Of a stretch of DNA of 64,000 bases, positions 46,425-56,746 are shown piece after piece. A program made the translations under genes and the position numbers. The stretch is from Datura wrightii. Lineage: Eukaryota; Streptophyta; Magnoliopsida; Solanales; Solanaceae. The stretch covers positions 16,581,501 through 16,645,500 of the forward strand of contig JASDFA010000004.1 of NCBI GenBank assembly GCA_035772735.1, written 5' to 3'. The notes below the pieces were generated by a model. The model saw nothing but the letters and a program-made list of their open reading frames with translations, did no database searches and had not been told where the DNA came from. Numbering within the stretch: position 1 is the stretch's first letter; every line of letters starts with the position of its first letter.

Positions 46425-47600
46425 ATGCCTCTCAAATGCGGTAATGGAAGAAGGGCTGGCAACACCAACAGACCTGCCCCAACAGCTCCTGTAGCCCCTC
46501 AGGATGACATAGCGTCCACCGCGGAGTTCAGGGCGGCTATCCAACTGCTTGATCAAATAGCCACCAATGAAGTGACCCATCAGGTGGTTCTGGTTAACAC
46601 AAGTGGGTGCACAACGGCTGCTAGGGTGCGAGACTTCACTCGTATGAATCCTCCATCTTTTCAGGGATCCAAAGTAGGGGAGGATCTCCAAAAGTTCGTA
46701 GATGAAATTAAGATTATTACCCGCAATGTGGGTGTCAACTCCTCTGAGAGTGCTGATCTGGCTATATACCAGCTAAAAGGGGTAGCCCAGGTCTAGTATT
46801 AACAGTGGAAAGAAGGGCAGCCAACGGGAACAGGACTAGTGGAGTGGGAGGAGTTCAATACAACCTTCCTAGACAGATTTTTCCCTCAAGAGCTGAGGGA
46901 GGCAAAAGTGGATGAGTTTATGAACTTGAGACAGGGCAATAGGACCATAGAAGAAAATGCATTGGAGTTTACAAGGCTATCTAAGTACGCCCCAGAGATG
47001 GTACCGAGCCGAAGGCTTGCATGTTGAAGTTTGTGAATGGAGTGTCGAACCTGGTCCGGAAGGAGTGTAGGACAGTGATGCTGATTAGAGATATGGACCT
47101 TTCCAACCTGATTGTCTATGCCCAGCAGATTGAGGCTGAAAAACTGAAGTACATGGAGCGAAGAACAAATGGGCAAGAACTGGCCAGTCAGATTACGCCC
47201 ATCAGAGGTCTAACGGTAGTAGCCGCCCATCGCAGCAACAACAACAACAACAGAGAGCCCTAACATCCAGCTCGGCCAACACGCCAACCTTCCAACCCCA
47301 CTAGGAGTGAAGGGGTAGAGCATCTGGTTTTCAGTCTCAAAGCTACAATGTCAGGAACAGATATCTAGCTTGCCCCATGTGTGACAAGAAACACCTGGTA
47401 GATTGCCTTTAGGGTCGAATGGGCTGTTTTGGTTGTGGACAGCTCGGACATCGGCTTAAGGAGTGCCCATCAGCTGGGCGAGGGAGATCACAATCCACCA
47501 CATCATCATCTCCAGTAGGCCGACCAGCCCAGCAGGCCAACACATTAGGTACGGACGGCGGTCAGCACCAAAATCATTTTTATGCACTGTCTTCCCATTA
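46425..47600 (+). pseudogene. gag: G2 gag (decayed)
   Basis: Starts MPLKCGNGRRAGNTNRPAPT and is open for 123 codons to QLKGVAQV, then TAG (in V*Y*QW, replacing Trp) and TAA. The gag core continues WEEFNTTFLDRFFPQELREA to LEFTRLSKYAPEM at about 46839-47000. A frameshift follows at the VADxRA segment, then MLKFVNGVSNLVRKECRTVM. The zinc knuckle CFGCGQLGHRLKEC lies at 47422-47463. This is the best preserved gag of the three gypsy elements. Confidence 0.85.
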
Positions 47601-47634
47601 GGATCAAGAGAGCTCACCTGACGTAGTCACGGGT

Positions 47635-48229
47635 ATGTTACGTCTCTTTCATCTGGATGTGTATGACCTCCTAGATCTAGGATCCACCCTTTTATGTGTG
47701 ACTCCCTACGTAGCAGTCCAGTTCAATATCAGCCTAGAGGTCCTCTTAGAACCATTCTCAGTCTCCACCCTTGTTGGCGGGTTAGTTAAAGCCAGCCGGG
47801 TGTATAGAAACAGCCCAGTCTTGATCTGGAATAAAGTCATTCCAGCTGATCTCGTAGAGTTAGACATGGTAGATTTTGACCTAATCCTCGGCATGGATTG
47901 GTTACACTCTGGTTATGCCTCAGTTGACTGCAGAACTAGAGTTGTCAAGTTACAGTTTTCAAATGAACCAGTTTTAGAGTGGACAGGCAGTAGTTCAGCA
48001 CCTAAGGGTCGATTTATTTCCAACCTTAAGGCCCAAAAGCTCATTTCCAATTGATGTATTTATCATCTAGTTCGGGTCAAGGATTCCAACTTTGAGACCC
48101 CAATTATCCAGTCAGTTCCGATGGTTAGCGAGTTCCCAAATGTATTTCCTGAGGATCTTCCCAGAGTTCCCCATGAATGAGAAATAGACTTCGGAATAAA
48201 CCTCCTCCCAGATACTCAACCCATTTCCA
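47635..48229 (+). pseudogene. pol: G2 protease and start of reverse transcriptase
   Basis: Protease region with LLDLGSTLLCVTPY near 47665-47710 and DFDLILGMDWLHSGYASVDC near 47876-47935. The frame is open for 139 codons to 48054, then a TGA interrupts. The run FPEDLP..PHE*EIDFGINLLPDTQPIS leads into reverse transcriptase and stops abruptly at 48229, where G3 is inserted. The sequence resumes at 59333 with TCCATCCCTCCTTAC. Confidence 0.85.
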
Positions 48230-48309
48230 TGCCATACCCAGAGAATTCAAAGATCAGACCCGGAAGTTGAAACGAAGAAAAACTGGAAAATGGCACTTCA
48301 GTTGCAGAA

Positions 48310-48740
48310 CGAGTCATTGGACGACTCGTGAGGAGACCTCATAAGTCGTTAGGTGGATAGTCGAGAGGCCTGGAGGAAGTACAGGATAGAGGTCCCCAAG
48401 AGTAAAGTAACGACTCGTGGTCAGCCACCATGAGTCATCATGTCAATTGCGGGGTGGAGTTAGAATATTTACAGGAGGATTGTTCAGTGTAATCAATGGA
48501 AGGGACCCCACGAGTCGTGGCCAGTCCCAACGACTCCTGAGGTGAGTCGTGATCAAGCAAAGGGGATTTTTTATTAAATGCTAAGGCAGTGTACATGACG
48601 GAAGGTGACCACGAGTCATGGTCTCGAGGAAGGAGTCATTATATCCCCCATTACAAGCCATAATAGGCCTGTTATCAGTGTACTTAATGAGCAACCTAAC
48701 AAATTATGGGCCTTGGTGATGAGTAGTCAGGTCGTCCGTT
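48310..48740. repeat. Palindromic word array in the G3 5' LTR
   Basis: Words such as GGACGACTCGTGAGG, AACGACTCGTGGTCAGCC and CCCACGAGTCGTGGCCAG, plus a decayed ATGAGTCAT at 48430-48438. The paired array in the 3' LTR is at about 56825-57260. Confidence 0.7.
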
Positions 48741-49614
48741 AGGGCCCCCTGACAGTTAGTTTCAGCGATTTTAGTTAGGACTTTTCCGTAATTCCTAATT
48801 CTAGGGGCCTATACTACGTCGTTTAAGGCTCATTTTGGTGGGTTTTTAGCAGGGGAAAACCTATTCTAAACCATTCTTCCCATGCATGAATGTTTGAAGG
48901 TTTGAAGAGGAGATTCAAGGCTAAATCTCAAAGTTTCCAATTGGAATCTCAGCTAGGAAATTAGAGGGTGTTAGAATTCACCATTTCCAGGTACGTAAGG
49001 CTATGAGTGGGTGTCTTCTTCCACACCTATGCCCAATTCCTATCAAAATGTGATAAATTATCTATGATCAAGTATGGGATTTTCCCCAATTGCATAATTC
49101 TTGAATCTCTATACAGGGGTATGATTAGATTGTAGTTATATTGATCAATTATGAAGCTTGGGCGGATTCTAAGTTGTTTTTCCTTATAAAAATTGTTTTC
49201 CAAAATTTAAATCTAAAATGCCCCCATGGATGAAGAGTTCATAAAAGAAGAGATTTATGATAAATATGTGATGATGACGAAGTTGATGACGAAAAGTATG
49301 TTTCTAAAACTACCCATGATTATGTTGTTGTTTTCAAAATGAATTGATTTGATCCAAGTATGATAAAGCTTTGGGTGATGCCCACATGTTGATCTAAAGT
49401 GATGATTTTCCCAAAATAAGCCTACCACATTGTTGAAGTGAAATTTCCCAATTTTTATTATAAATTCTAGCTTGTGATATGTTGAATAATTATCCCTACA
49501 TATAGCTTACCATATGATTTGGAGTAGATCCTCCCACCTATGATTGAGTTTGTAGTATATTTTGAAATAAAGCCTCCTATATGCATGAATGCGTAGTTGT
49601 GATGTATGTAATTA

Positions 49615-49810
49615 TGAGCTTTGTCGGTAGACAATGTTAAGCTTCATTTTCATATGAGGTTGAGTCTATGCATGATATCATTATGAGCTTTGTCAATAGA
49701 CAATGTTCTGCTTTGTTTCATACGGTGTTGAGTTATGCATGATTTCATGTTGAGCTTTGTCAATAGACAATGTTGGGCTTCGTCTATAGACGATGTTGAG
49801 CTTCGTTATA
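49615..49810 (+). repeat. Short tandem repeats in the G3 LTR (5' copy)
   Basis: Four to five imperfect copies of a 20-55 bp unit containing GAGCTTTGTC and TAGACAATGTT, each followed by TTCAT or TATGC text. The 3' LTR has the same set at about 58132-58325. A role is unknown. Confidence 0.6.
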
Positions 49811-50820
49811 TATGATGTAGATCATTTACATGTTTTTGGGGGAAGAGTATATCACCGAGCAGGTTAAGGTTCGATTACCCTATGCCCCAGAACTACGCGC
49901 CAACGTAGGTTGATACTTATATATTATTGGGACCTCCGTTGTGAGCTATCACTGTCCTGATTGGCCCTTTAGCTTGATATCAATATCATGGTATTGTCCA
50001 TCACCTTAGCAAGGTTATGGATGGGTATACCCACTTGAGTGTGATAGTTGGGACCACATAGGCTCTATCGTGGTATGTCGGTTAAGTGACGAGTCTCCCA
50101 CTGTCTATATAATTTAGATTTGTATATTTATTGCTCATGATAATTACCTTATGCATGCATGCTTTAAAAGTAAGGTTGACTCATTGTTCATCTTTGATAT
50201 AAAAGTTACGTTTCATCTTTGAGTCATTCGAGTCAGTCAGGATGTTCTAAAGTTATGCATGATCATGTCATGATAAGAGTACTCTTTCAGAATGAATGCA
50301 TGTAGTCTTCTCCTTATACTTAAAAGCTTATGATATGTTACGAAATATTTTAAATGATTATTTTACTTAAGCAGTTTTACTTACCTTGCACACTCAGTAC
50401 ACTCCATGTACTGATCACATACTTTCTATGCTGCATCTTTTCATGATGCGGGATCCAGTTTCCAAGTTCAGCCCTATTTGTAGTCGCTTATTGTTAGCAC
50501 CTGTGTGAGCGGTAATTCCTCATCTTCCGAGGACTAGACTTTTAGTTTCATGTCGTATTTTAGTTTCATGTTTTTGGAGTTAGGTGGGATCTTGTCCCAT
50601 CAGCTCGTCTAGACTAGAGGCTTTTAGACTTATACATGTATAGCTTCGAATATTATTCTGATGTGCTGTTGTATGAGACTTCCGCTGAGTTTATAATTAT
50701 ATTTTTCTTCATGTTTATTGAATGAGTTAGTGAATGCTTATTCCATGGATTGACTTGGGGTCTCTCGGGGTCCCTTGTCCCGTGTCTACAATCTAGGCTC
50801 CGTTTGTGTCGTGACAAACT

Positions 50821-50832
50821 TGGTATCAGAGC
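50821..50832 (+). other. G3 primer binding site
   Basis: Intact TGGTATCAGAGC after the spacer AACT: a perfect tRNA-Met-type site. Confidence 0.88.
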
Positions 50833-51025
50833 CGTAGGTTGATGTGTCCTAGGGAGTCTGAAAGCCGCATTAGGTATAGTCTTTTTCATGGGTGTGAAGC
50901 GCGCCAAACTTATGACAAAGAGACTACTAGATATTTTAGGAAATGTTCCCTTCTTTCATGATATATGTCATGCAATGAAAAGCCTTTCTATCCTTCTAAT
51001 TCGTGCAATTTGCGATTGCAGAATC

Positions 51026-52215
51026 ATGGCTCCTTGAAGGATGAATGGAGGTGGTGAAGGCCACGAAGAAGGAAACAGCTATGGGCACCAGCCGACCCCA
51101 CTAGTTCAGGAGCCTCAGGCACCAGAGCCAGCCGCTCATGCTAAGTTCTGAGGTGCCAATTCAAATGCTAGCGCAGGCCTTGACCGCTCAGGTTAACCAG
51201 CAGGCTGTTGCGCATGTTCCTCAAAACCATAATGCGACGACGGCCATAGTTCGAGACTTCTTGAGGATAAACCCATCAGAGTTCTTGGGGTCCAAGGTAG
51301 ATGAGGACCGCATGACTTCATCGATGAGATTGTCAAGATTACTCAGATTATGAGGGTGAGCAGTGTTGAGTGCACTGAGTTGGCCTCCTACCAGTTGAAG
51401 GGGGTTGTGCATATTTTGGATCCGCCAGTGGAAGGACAGCAGGGTCACTGGAGCAGGTCCAATCACATGGAAGGGGTTTTAGGTTGAATTCCTCGATTAG
51501 TTCTTCCTCGAGAGATTAGGGAGTTAAAAGCAGTTGAATTTGTGAATCTAAAGCAAGGAAGGATGACGGTTCATGAGTACGCCCTTGAGTTCACCCGCCT
51601 ATCTAAATATGCCCCAGAGCTAGTGGCCGACCAGCGAGCGCAGGTGAGTAGATTTGTGCATGATATAGCAGGATATTTGGACAAGGACTGCAGAACAACT
51701 ATGCTCCACTAGGACATGGACTTCCCTTGCATAGTGTTGTACACCCAATAGATGGAGGCTGCACACTCGAGGGAAAGGGAGGCCAACAGGGCCAATACTG
51801 AGTACTAAAGATTCTCTTAGCAGATATTCGGTGGTGGGCATCGACAGCAGATCCATAAGAGATCGTCAGCCCAAGCATCATCAGCCGTGAGTGTGCCATC
51901 TAGGCCCCGACATATCAGAGGGGGCGAGTGTCAGGATCGAGGGGTCATAGTAGCAGACTCGCAGATTCTAGCATTCTAGCTTGCCGCAGATGTGGCCGAG
52001 GGCACACAGGCCAGTGCTTGGCAGGTTCAGGAGCTTGTTTTGGATGTGGGCAGCCTGGACATATGCTCAAAGATTGTCCCGCTGTGAGACAGGATCAGGT
52101 TGGGGGCCGAGGCCCAGTTTCTAGCTCAGCAGCCCCTCCCCCACGCACAACACATCAAGGGGAATCTACTAGCACAGTGGCGGACAACGCCAGGACAAAT
52201 TCTATGCCTTAGCCA
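51026..52215 (+). pseudogene. gag: G3 gag (decayed)
   Basis: ATG at 51026 (MAP then TGA, RMNGGGEGHEEG). The capsid region has DFLRINPSEFLGSKVDEDR near 51256-51315 and, after frameshifts, VHEYALEFTRLSKYAPELVA near 51570-51630. The nucleocapsid has two cysteine motifs, CRRCGRGHTGQC and CFGCGQPGHMLKDC, at about 51982-52080. The double motif distinguishes this subfamily from G1 and G2, which show one clear knuckle. Multiple shifts prevent a full product. Confidence 0.82.
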
Positions 52216-52254
52216 CTCGTCAAGAGCAGGAAGGCCTCACCAGATGTAGTCACC

Positions 52255-53100
52255 GATATGTTAAGAGTTTTTCATGTTGATGTGTATTCCTTGCATGATA
52301 TGGGGGATACCCTATCTTTTGTGACACCATATATAGCCAGTAGCTTCGGAGTCAGTCTCGATGTCCTATCAGAGCCCTTCTCAGTTTCTACTCGAGTAGG
52401 TGACTAAGTTATAGCTAGACGGGAATATAGAAATTGCCCGATTTCAGTCCTTCATAAGGTCACCTCAGCAGATTTAATAGAGTTATCCATGACTGATTTT
52501 GTTGTTATTCTCGATATGGATTGGCTATATGATTGTTATGCTTCAGTTAATCATAGAACCCGGTCAGTAGAGTTCATATTTCAGGGTGAGTTAGTCTTAA
52601 AATGGAAAGGTAGTTCAGTTGTGCCAGTAGGTCGATTCATTTCCTACCTTAAGGCCAGGAAGATGATTTCTAAGGGTTGCACGTACCATCTAGTTAGGGT
52701 TAAGGACGTGGAGCCTAAGATCGTGACCATTCAGTCAGTTCCGGTAGTACGTGAGTACTAGGAGGTCTTTCCTAACGATTTGCCAAGTGTACCTCCCCAA
52801 CGGAAGATTGATTTTGGTATAGACCTTCTTCTCGACACGCAACCTATATCTATTCCTCCTTATACAATGGCTCCAGCTGAGCTAAAAGAGTTGAAGGATC
52901 AGTTGAAAGACTTGTTAAATAAGGGCTTTATCAGGCTGAGTAAGTCTCCATGGGGTGCACCAGTATTATTTGTTCGAAAGAAGGATGGTTCCTTTCGCAT
53001 GTGCATTAATTATCGATAGGATATGGTTACCATCAAGAAAAGGTACCCCTTACCCAGGATTGATGATTTGTTTGACTAGCTTCACGGCGCTAGGTGTTTT
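52255..53100 (+). pseudogene. pol: G3 protease and first part of reverse transcriptase
   Basis: Protease: MLRVFHVDVYSLHDMGDTLS near 52258-52320, with D-M-G at the active-site position, then DFVVILDMDWLYDCYASVNH near 52494-52555. Reverse transcriptase starts near 52860 (MAPAELKELKDQLKDLLNKG), with SPWGAPVLFVRKKDGS intact and RMCINYR followed by TAG. It reads on to FD*LHGARCF and then stops matching at 53100, where the inverted gag piece begins. Confidence 0.82.
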
Positions 53101-53961
53101 GACCACATCTAGCGAAGCCTCCTGCTCCGGGCGAGGCACTAGGGCATAAAACCTATTTTGGCGTTGACCACCTGCTGAACTAGTGGAGGCACCCTGTTGA
53201 GGGGGTAGTGCTTTTGGAGCGGTAGAACTGGCTGCAGGGAAATCTCTAATCCTATGCCCAGGTTTTCCACACCCAAAACAGGCATCTGTATCAACTAGGC
53301 ACCTCTTGGGATGATTTTTACCGCATCTCGCACAAGCTGGGAAAGTGCGCTCCACCTGTATGCTACCATGATCCCTCGACTTTCAAGCCCTGCTCCTTTG
53401 GTCTCCCCTGAACCTGGATGGCATTTTGGCCGATGATGGAGATGGAGTGATAGACCTGTGTTGGGTCTGCTAATGTGGTCCACCTCCTGACCTGGCCTGA
53501 GAAACCCTGTAGCTGTCGGTCCTAGCCCTCTTGGATTCTCTCTACCTCCTATAGACCCACTCCATCTTCTGCGCATGAAATACATACGGGGAAATTCAAT
53601 GTCCTGGTGAAACATGGTGATCCGGCAATCTTTTTCCAAGTAATCTGCGACTCCATGCACAAAGCAGCTCACCCGAGCCCGCTGATCCGCCACTAACTTC
53701 GGAGCATATTTAGATAACTGGGTGAACTCCAATGCATACTCTTGGACAAACATGCTACCTTTCTTCAGATTAACAAACTTGGACGCCTTGAGTTCCCTCA
53801 TCTCTCGAGGGAAGAACCGATCCATAAATGTAGTGTGAAACTCATCCCAACCTATCGGGCGTGCACCCACCGCCCTGGCATCTTTCCATTTCTTAAACCA
53901 TATATGTGCTACCCCTTTTGGCTGATAGAAGGTCAAGTCAACACATTCCCCATTGTTCACC
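53101..53961 (-). pseudogene. gag: Inverted gag fragment inside G3 reverse transcriptase
   Basis: On the minus strand this encodes gag of a related gypsy element. From the right it reads FYQPKGVAHIWFKKWKDARA, FMDRFFPREMRELKASKFVN and EYALEFTQLSKYAPKLVADQ within an open frame of 226 codons (53295-53975). After a frameshift come the cysteine motifs CARCGKNHPKRC and CFGCGKPGHRIRD, with Phe in place of the last Cys, in a frame of 101 codons (53050-53355). It replaces about 10 bases of G3 between codons for GARCF and LKSKYHQL. It is better preserved than G3's own gag and differs from it, so it came from another element. It has no LTR or target duplication. Confidence 0.85.
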
Positions 53962-54945
53962 AATCTCAAGTCCAAATATCACCAGCTTAGGGTTCGGGAG
54001 AGTGACATCCCAAAAACTTCCTTCAGGACTCAATATGGTCACTATGAATTTGTTGTTTTATCTTTTAGACTAACCAATGCTCCTGCAGCTTTTATGAATC
54101 TGATGAACAGGGTATTCATGGCATATCTAGACATGTTTGTGATCGTGTTTTTTGATGATATCCTCATATACTCTCCGAGCGAGGAGGAGCATGCTGCTCA
54201 CTTGAGAGTAGTACTTCAGACCCTTAAGGACTAGCAATTGTATGCAATGTTTAGCAAATGCTAGTTCTGGTTGGATTGTGTGGCATTTCTAGGCCATGTG
54301 GTGTCAAGTGAGGGTATAAAAGTAGATTCTCAAAAGATCGAGGCAGTAAAAAATTGGTCCAGACCAGTGAACCCATCAAATATCAGGAGCATTTTGGGCT
54401 TAGCGGGTTATTATCCATGATTCGCTGAGGGATTTTCATCCATTGCAGCCCTATTGACTAGATTGACTCAGAAAAATGAAAAGTTCCAATGGTCTGAGGC
54501 TCATGAGAAAAGCTTTCATGAATTGAAGACCAAACTCACTTTAACACCAGTGCTAACTCTATCCGAGGGTACTGATGGCTTTATGGTATATTTTGATGCT
54601 TTGAGAGTTGGGTTGGAATGTGTGTTGATGTAGCATGGGAAACTGATAGCATATGCCTCTCAACAGTTAAAGGTTCACTAAAGGAATTACCCAACCCATT
54701 ATCTTGAGTTGGCTGTGGTGGTGTTTGCATTAAAGATATGGCGGCATTACTTGTATGGGGTCCACGTGGATGTATTCATGGATCAAAAGATCTTGCAATA
54801 TGTGTTCACACAGAAAGATCTAAATCTTTGGCAAAGGAGGTGGTTGGAGTTACTAAAGGACTACGACATGGGTGTTCTTTACCATCCGGGAAAGGCTAAT
54901 GTGGTTACGGATGCACTTAGTAGGATCTCTATGGAGAGTGTGTCC
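53962..54945 (+). pseudogene. pol: G3 reverse transcriptase (rest) and RNase H
   Basis: Resumes LKSKYHQLRVRESDIPKTSF, then TNAPAAFMNLMNRVFMAYLD. The catalytic motif reads FFDD at 54151-54162, with both Asp codons present. Later breaks include TAG after TLKD and in place of Gln. RNase H begins near 54480 (KFQWSEAHEKSFHELKTKLT) and includes YFDALRVGLECVLM*HGKLI; the open frame 54709-55056 covers AVVVFALKIWRHYLYGVHVD to the KANVVTDALSRISMES end. Confidence 0.82.
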
Positions 54946-56485
54946 CACGTGGATGAGGGAAAGGAGTTAATGAGAGATGTCCATCGGCTTGCAAGGTTGG
55001 GGGTTAGATTGATCGAATCGACCGATGGCGGCGTTGTTGTGAAAAAATGGGTCTAAATTGTCCTTGGTGGTTAACGTTAAATCTAGGAAAGATAAGGATC
55101 CGATTTTGTGGAAGCTGAATGAGGCAGTGTGGAGTCAAAAGGTGGAGGTTTTCTCCCAAGCGGGAGATGGTTTGCTATGATACCAGTGTTATCTATGTGT
55201 CCCAAACGTTGATAATTTGAGAGTTTGGATATTGCATGAGGCACATGGTACCATATATTCTATCCATCCGGGATCCACAAAGATGTTCAGGACTTGCGGG
55301 AAATCTATTGGTGAGATGGTATGAAGAAGGATATAGCAGAGTCATAGCCAAATATCCAAACCAACAAGTGAAGGTCAAGCATCAAAGGCCAGGAGGCATA
55401 CTTCAAGATATTAGCATCCCCACATGGAAGTGGGAAGAGATTAATATGGATTTCATTATAGGCCTACCTTGTACTTGACAACACTATGACTCCATTTGAG
55501 TGGTGTAGAAAAGTTAACCAAGACTGCACATATCTTACCGGTCAAAACTACGAATTCATCGGATGATTATGCCAAATTATATATCCTGGAATTGGTTCGA
55601 CTTCATGGAGTGTCCTTGTCTATTATTTCAGACCGATATACTTAGTTTACCTCCAAATTCTAGTGTTCTTTTCAAAAGGGACTTAGGACTCAAGTAAAGC
55701 TCGGTACAACCTTTCATCCACAAACAGACGGCCAGACAAAATGAACAATTCAAACCCTTGAGGATATGTTGACGGCAAGTGTGATGGACTTCAAGGGTAG
55801 TTGGGATGATCACTTACCCTGGATCGAGTTTGCGTATAACAACAACTATCACTCTAGTATCCAGATGGCACCATTCGAGGCTCTTTATGGGAGGAGGTGT
55901 AGATAGCTCATCGGATGGTTTGAAGTTGGGGAAACCTCTATGATAGGGCCTAATTCGGTACATGAGACCATGGTAAAGGTTCAGTTAATAAGGGAAAGGT
56001 TGAAGACCGCTCAGAGTTGATAGAAATCTTATGCTGATGTGAGGAGGAGAGACCTGGAGTTTGAGGTGGATGATTGGGTATTTATAAAGGTATCTCCCAT
56101 GAAGGGAGTCATGCGGTTCAAAAAAAAGGAAAACTCAGTCCCCGCTATGTTGGTCCCTACTGAGTTTTGAGGAGAGTTGGTAAGGTGGCGTATGAGTTGG
56201 ACTTTCCATCAGAGTTATCTTCAGTTCATCCCGTCTTTCATGTATCGCTTTTAAAAAAGTGTTTGGGTGATCCAGCCTTGGTAGTCCCAGGTGGACAGCG
56301 TAGGGGTAAAAGACAGCCTCAGTTATGAAGAAATTCCTGTGGAAATCTTGGATGGTTAGGTTCGAAAGTTAAGAAACAAAGAAGTAGCTTCAGTTAAGGT
56401 TTTATGGATAAATCAGCATGTTGAGGGAGCTATTTGGGAAGCCAAAGCAGATATGATAGCTCAATACCCACATTTATTCTTTACC
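54946..56485 (+). pseudogene. pol: G3 integrase and chromodomain-like tail (decayed)
   Basis: The linker after RNase H passes into a worn zinc-binding region near 55235-55385. Core motifs are MDFIIGLP near 55448 and HPQTDGQTK*TIQTLEDML near 55717-55770. There the catalytic Glu codon is AAA (Lys) at 55739-55741 and the next codon is TGA instead of Arg. SPMKGVMRFKKK and VHPVFHVSLLKKCLGDP follow at 56094-56275, then VLWINQHVEGAIWEAKADM near 56400-56458, the shortened chromodomain-like end. Confidence 0.82.
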
Positions 56486-56733
56486 ATCTCAATTCTGACT
56501 TGAGGTATCAATTTTTCCCTATGACTCTATTTAAATTCCTATTCAGTTCATGTGTTCAAGTTTCTTTTATGTGTATGAATTTGTATGTGAGGTTTGAATT
56601 CAGTTCAACTATGTGGTTCTTATAGGAGATAGTCGTTCTGTGAAAATTTCGATTAAAATTATCGGTATTGGAGTATGATAATTGCATGCTTCTGTTTTCT
56701 GCTTGTTTCTAACATTCGAGGACAAATGTTTCT

Positions 56734-56746
56734 AAGGGGGAGATAT
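56734..56746 (+). other. G3 polypurine tract
   Basis: AAGGGGGAGATAT immediately before the 3' LTR; well preserved. Confidence 0.8.

Larger units (their letters stand above)
48230..50816 (+). repeat. G3 5' LTR
   Basis: 2587 bp. Carries the palindromic word array (about 48310-48740) and, at about 49615-49810, a run of short repeats built on GAGCTTTGTCAATAGACAATGTT. Confidence 0.88.
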
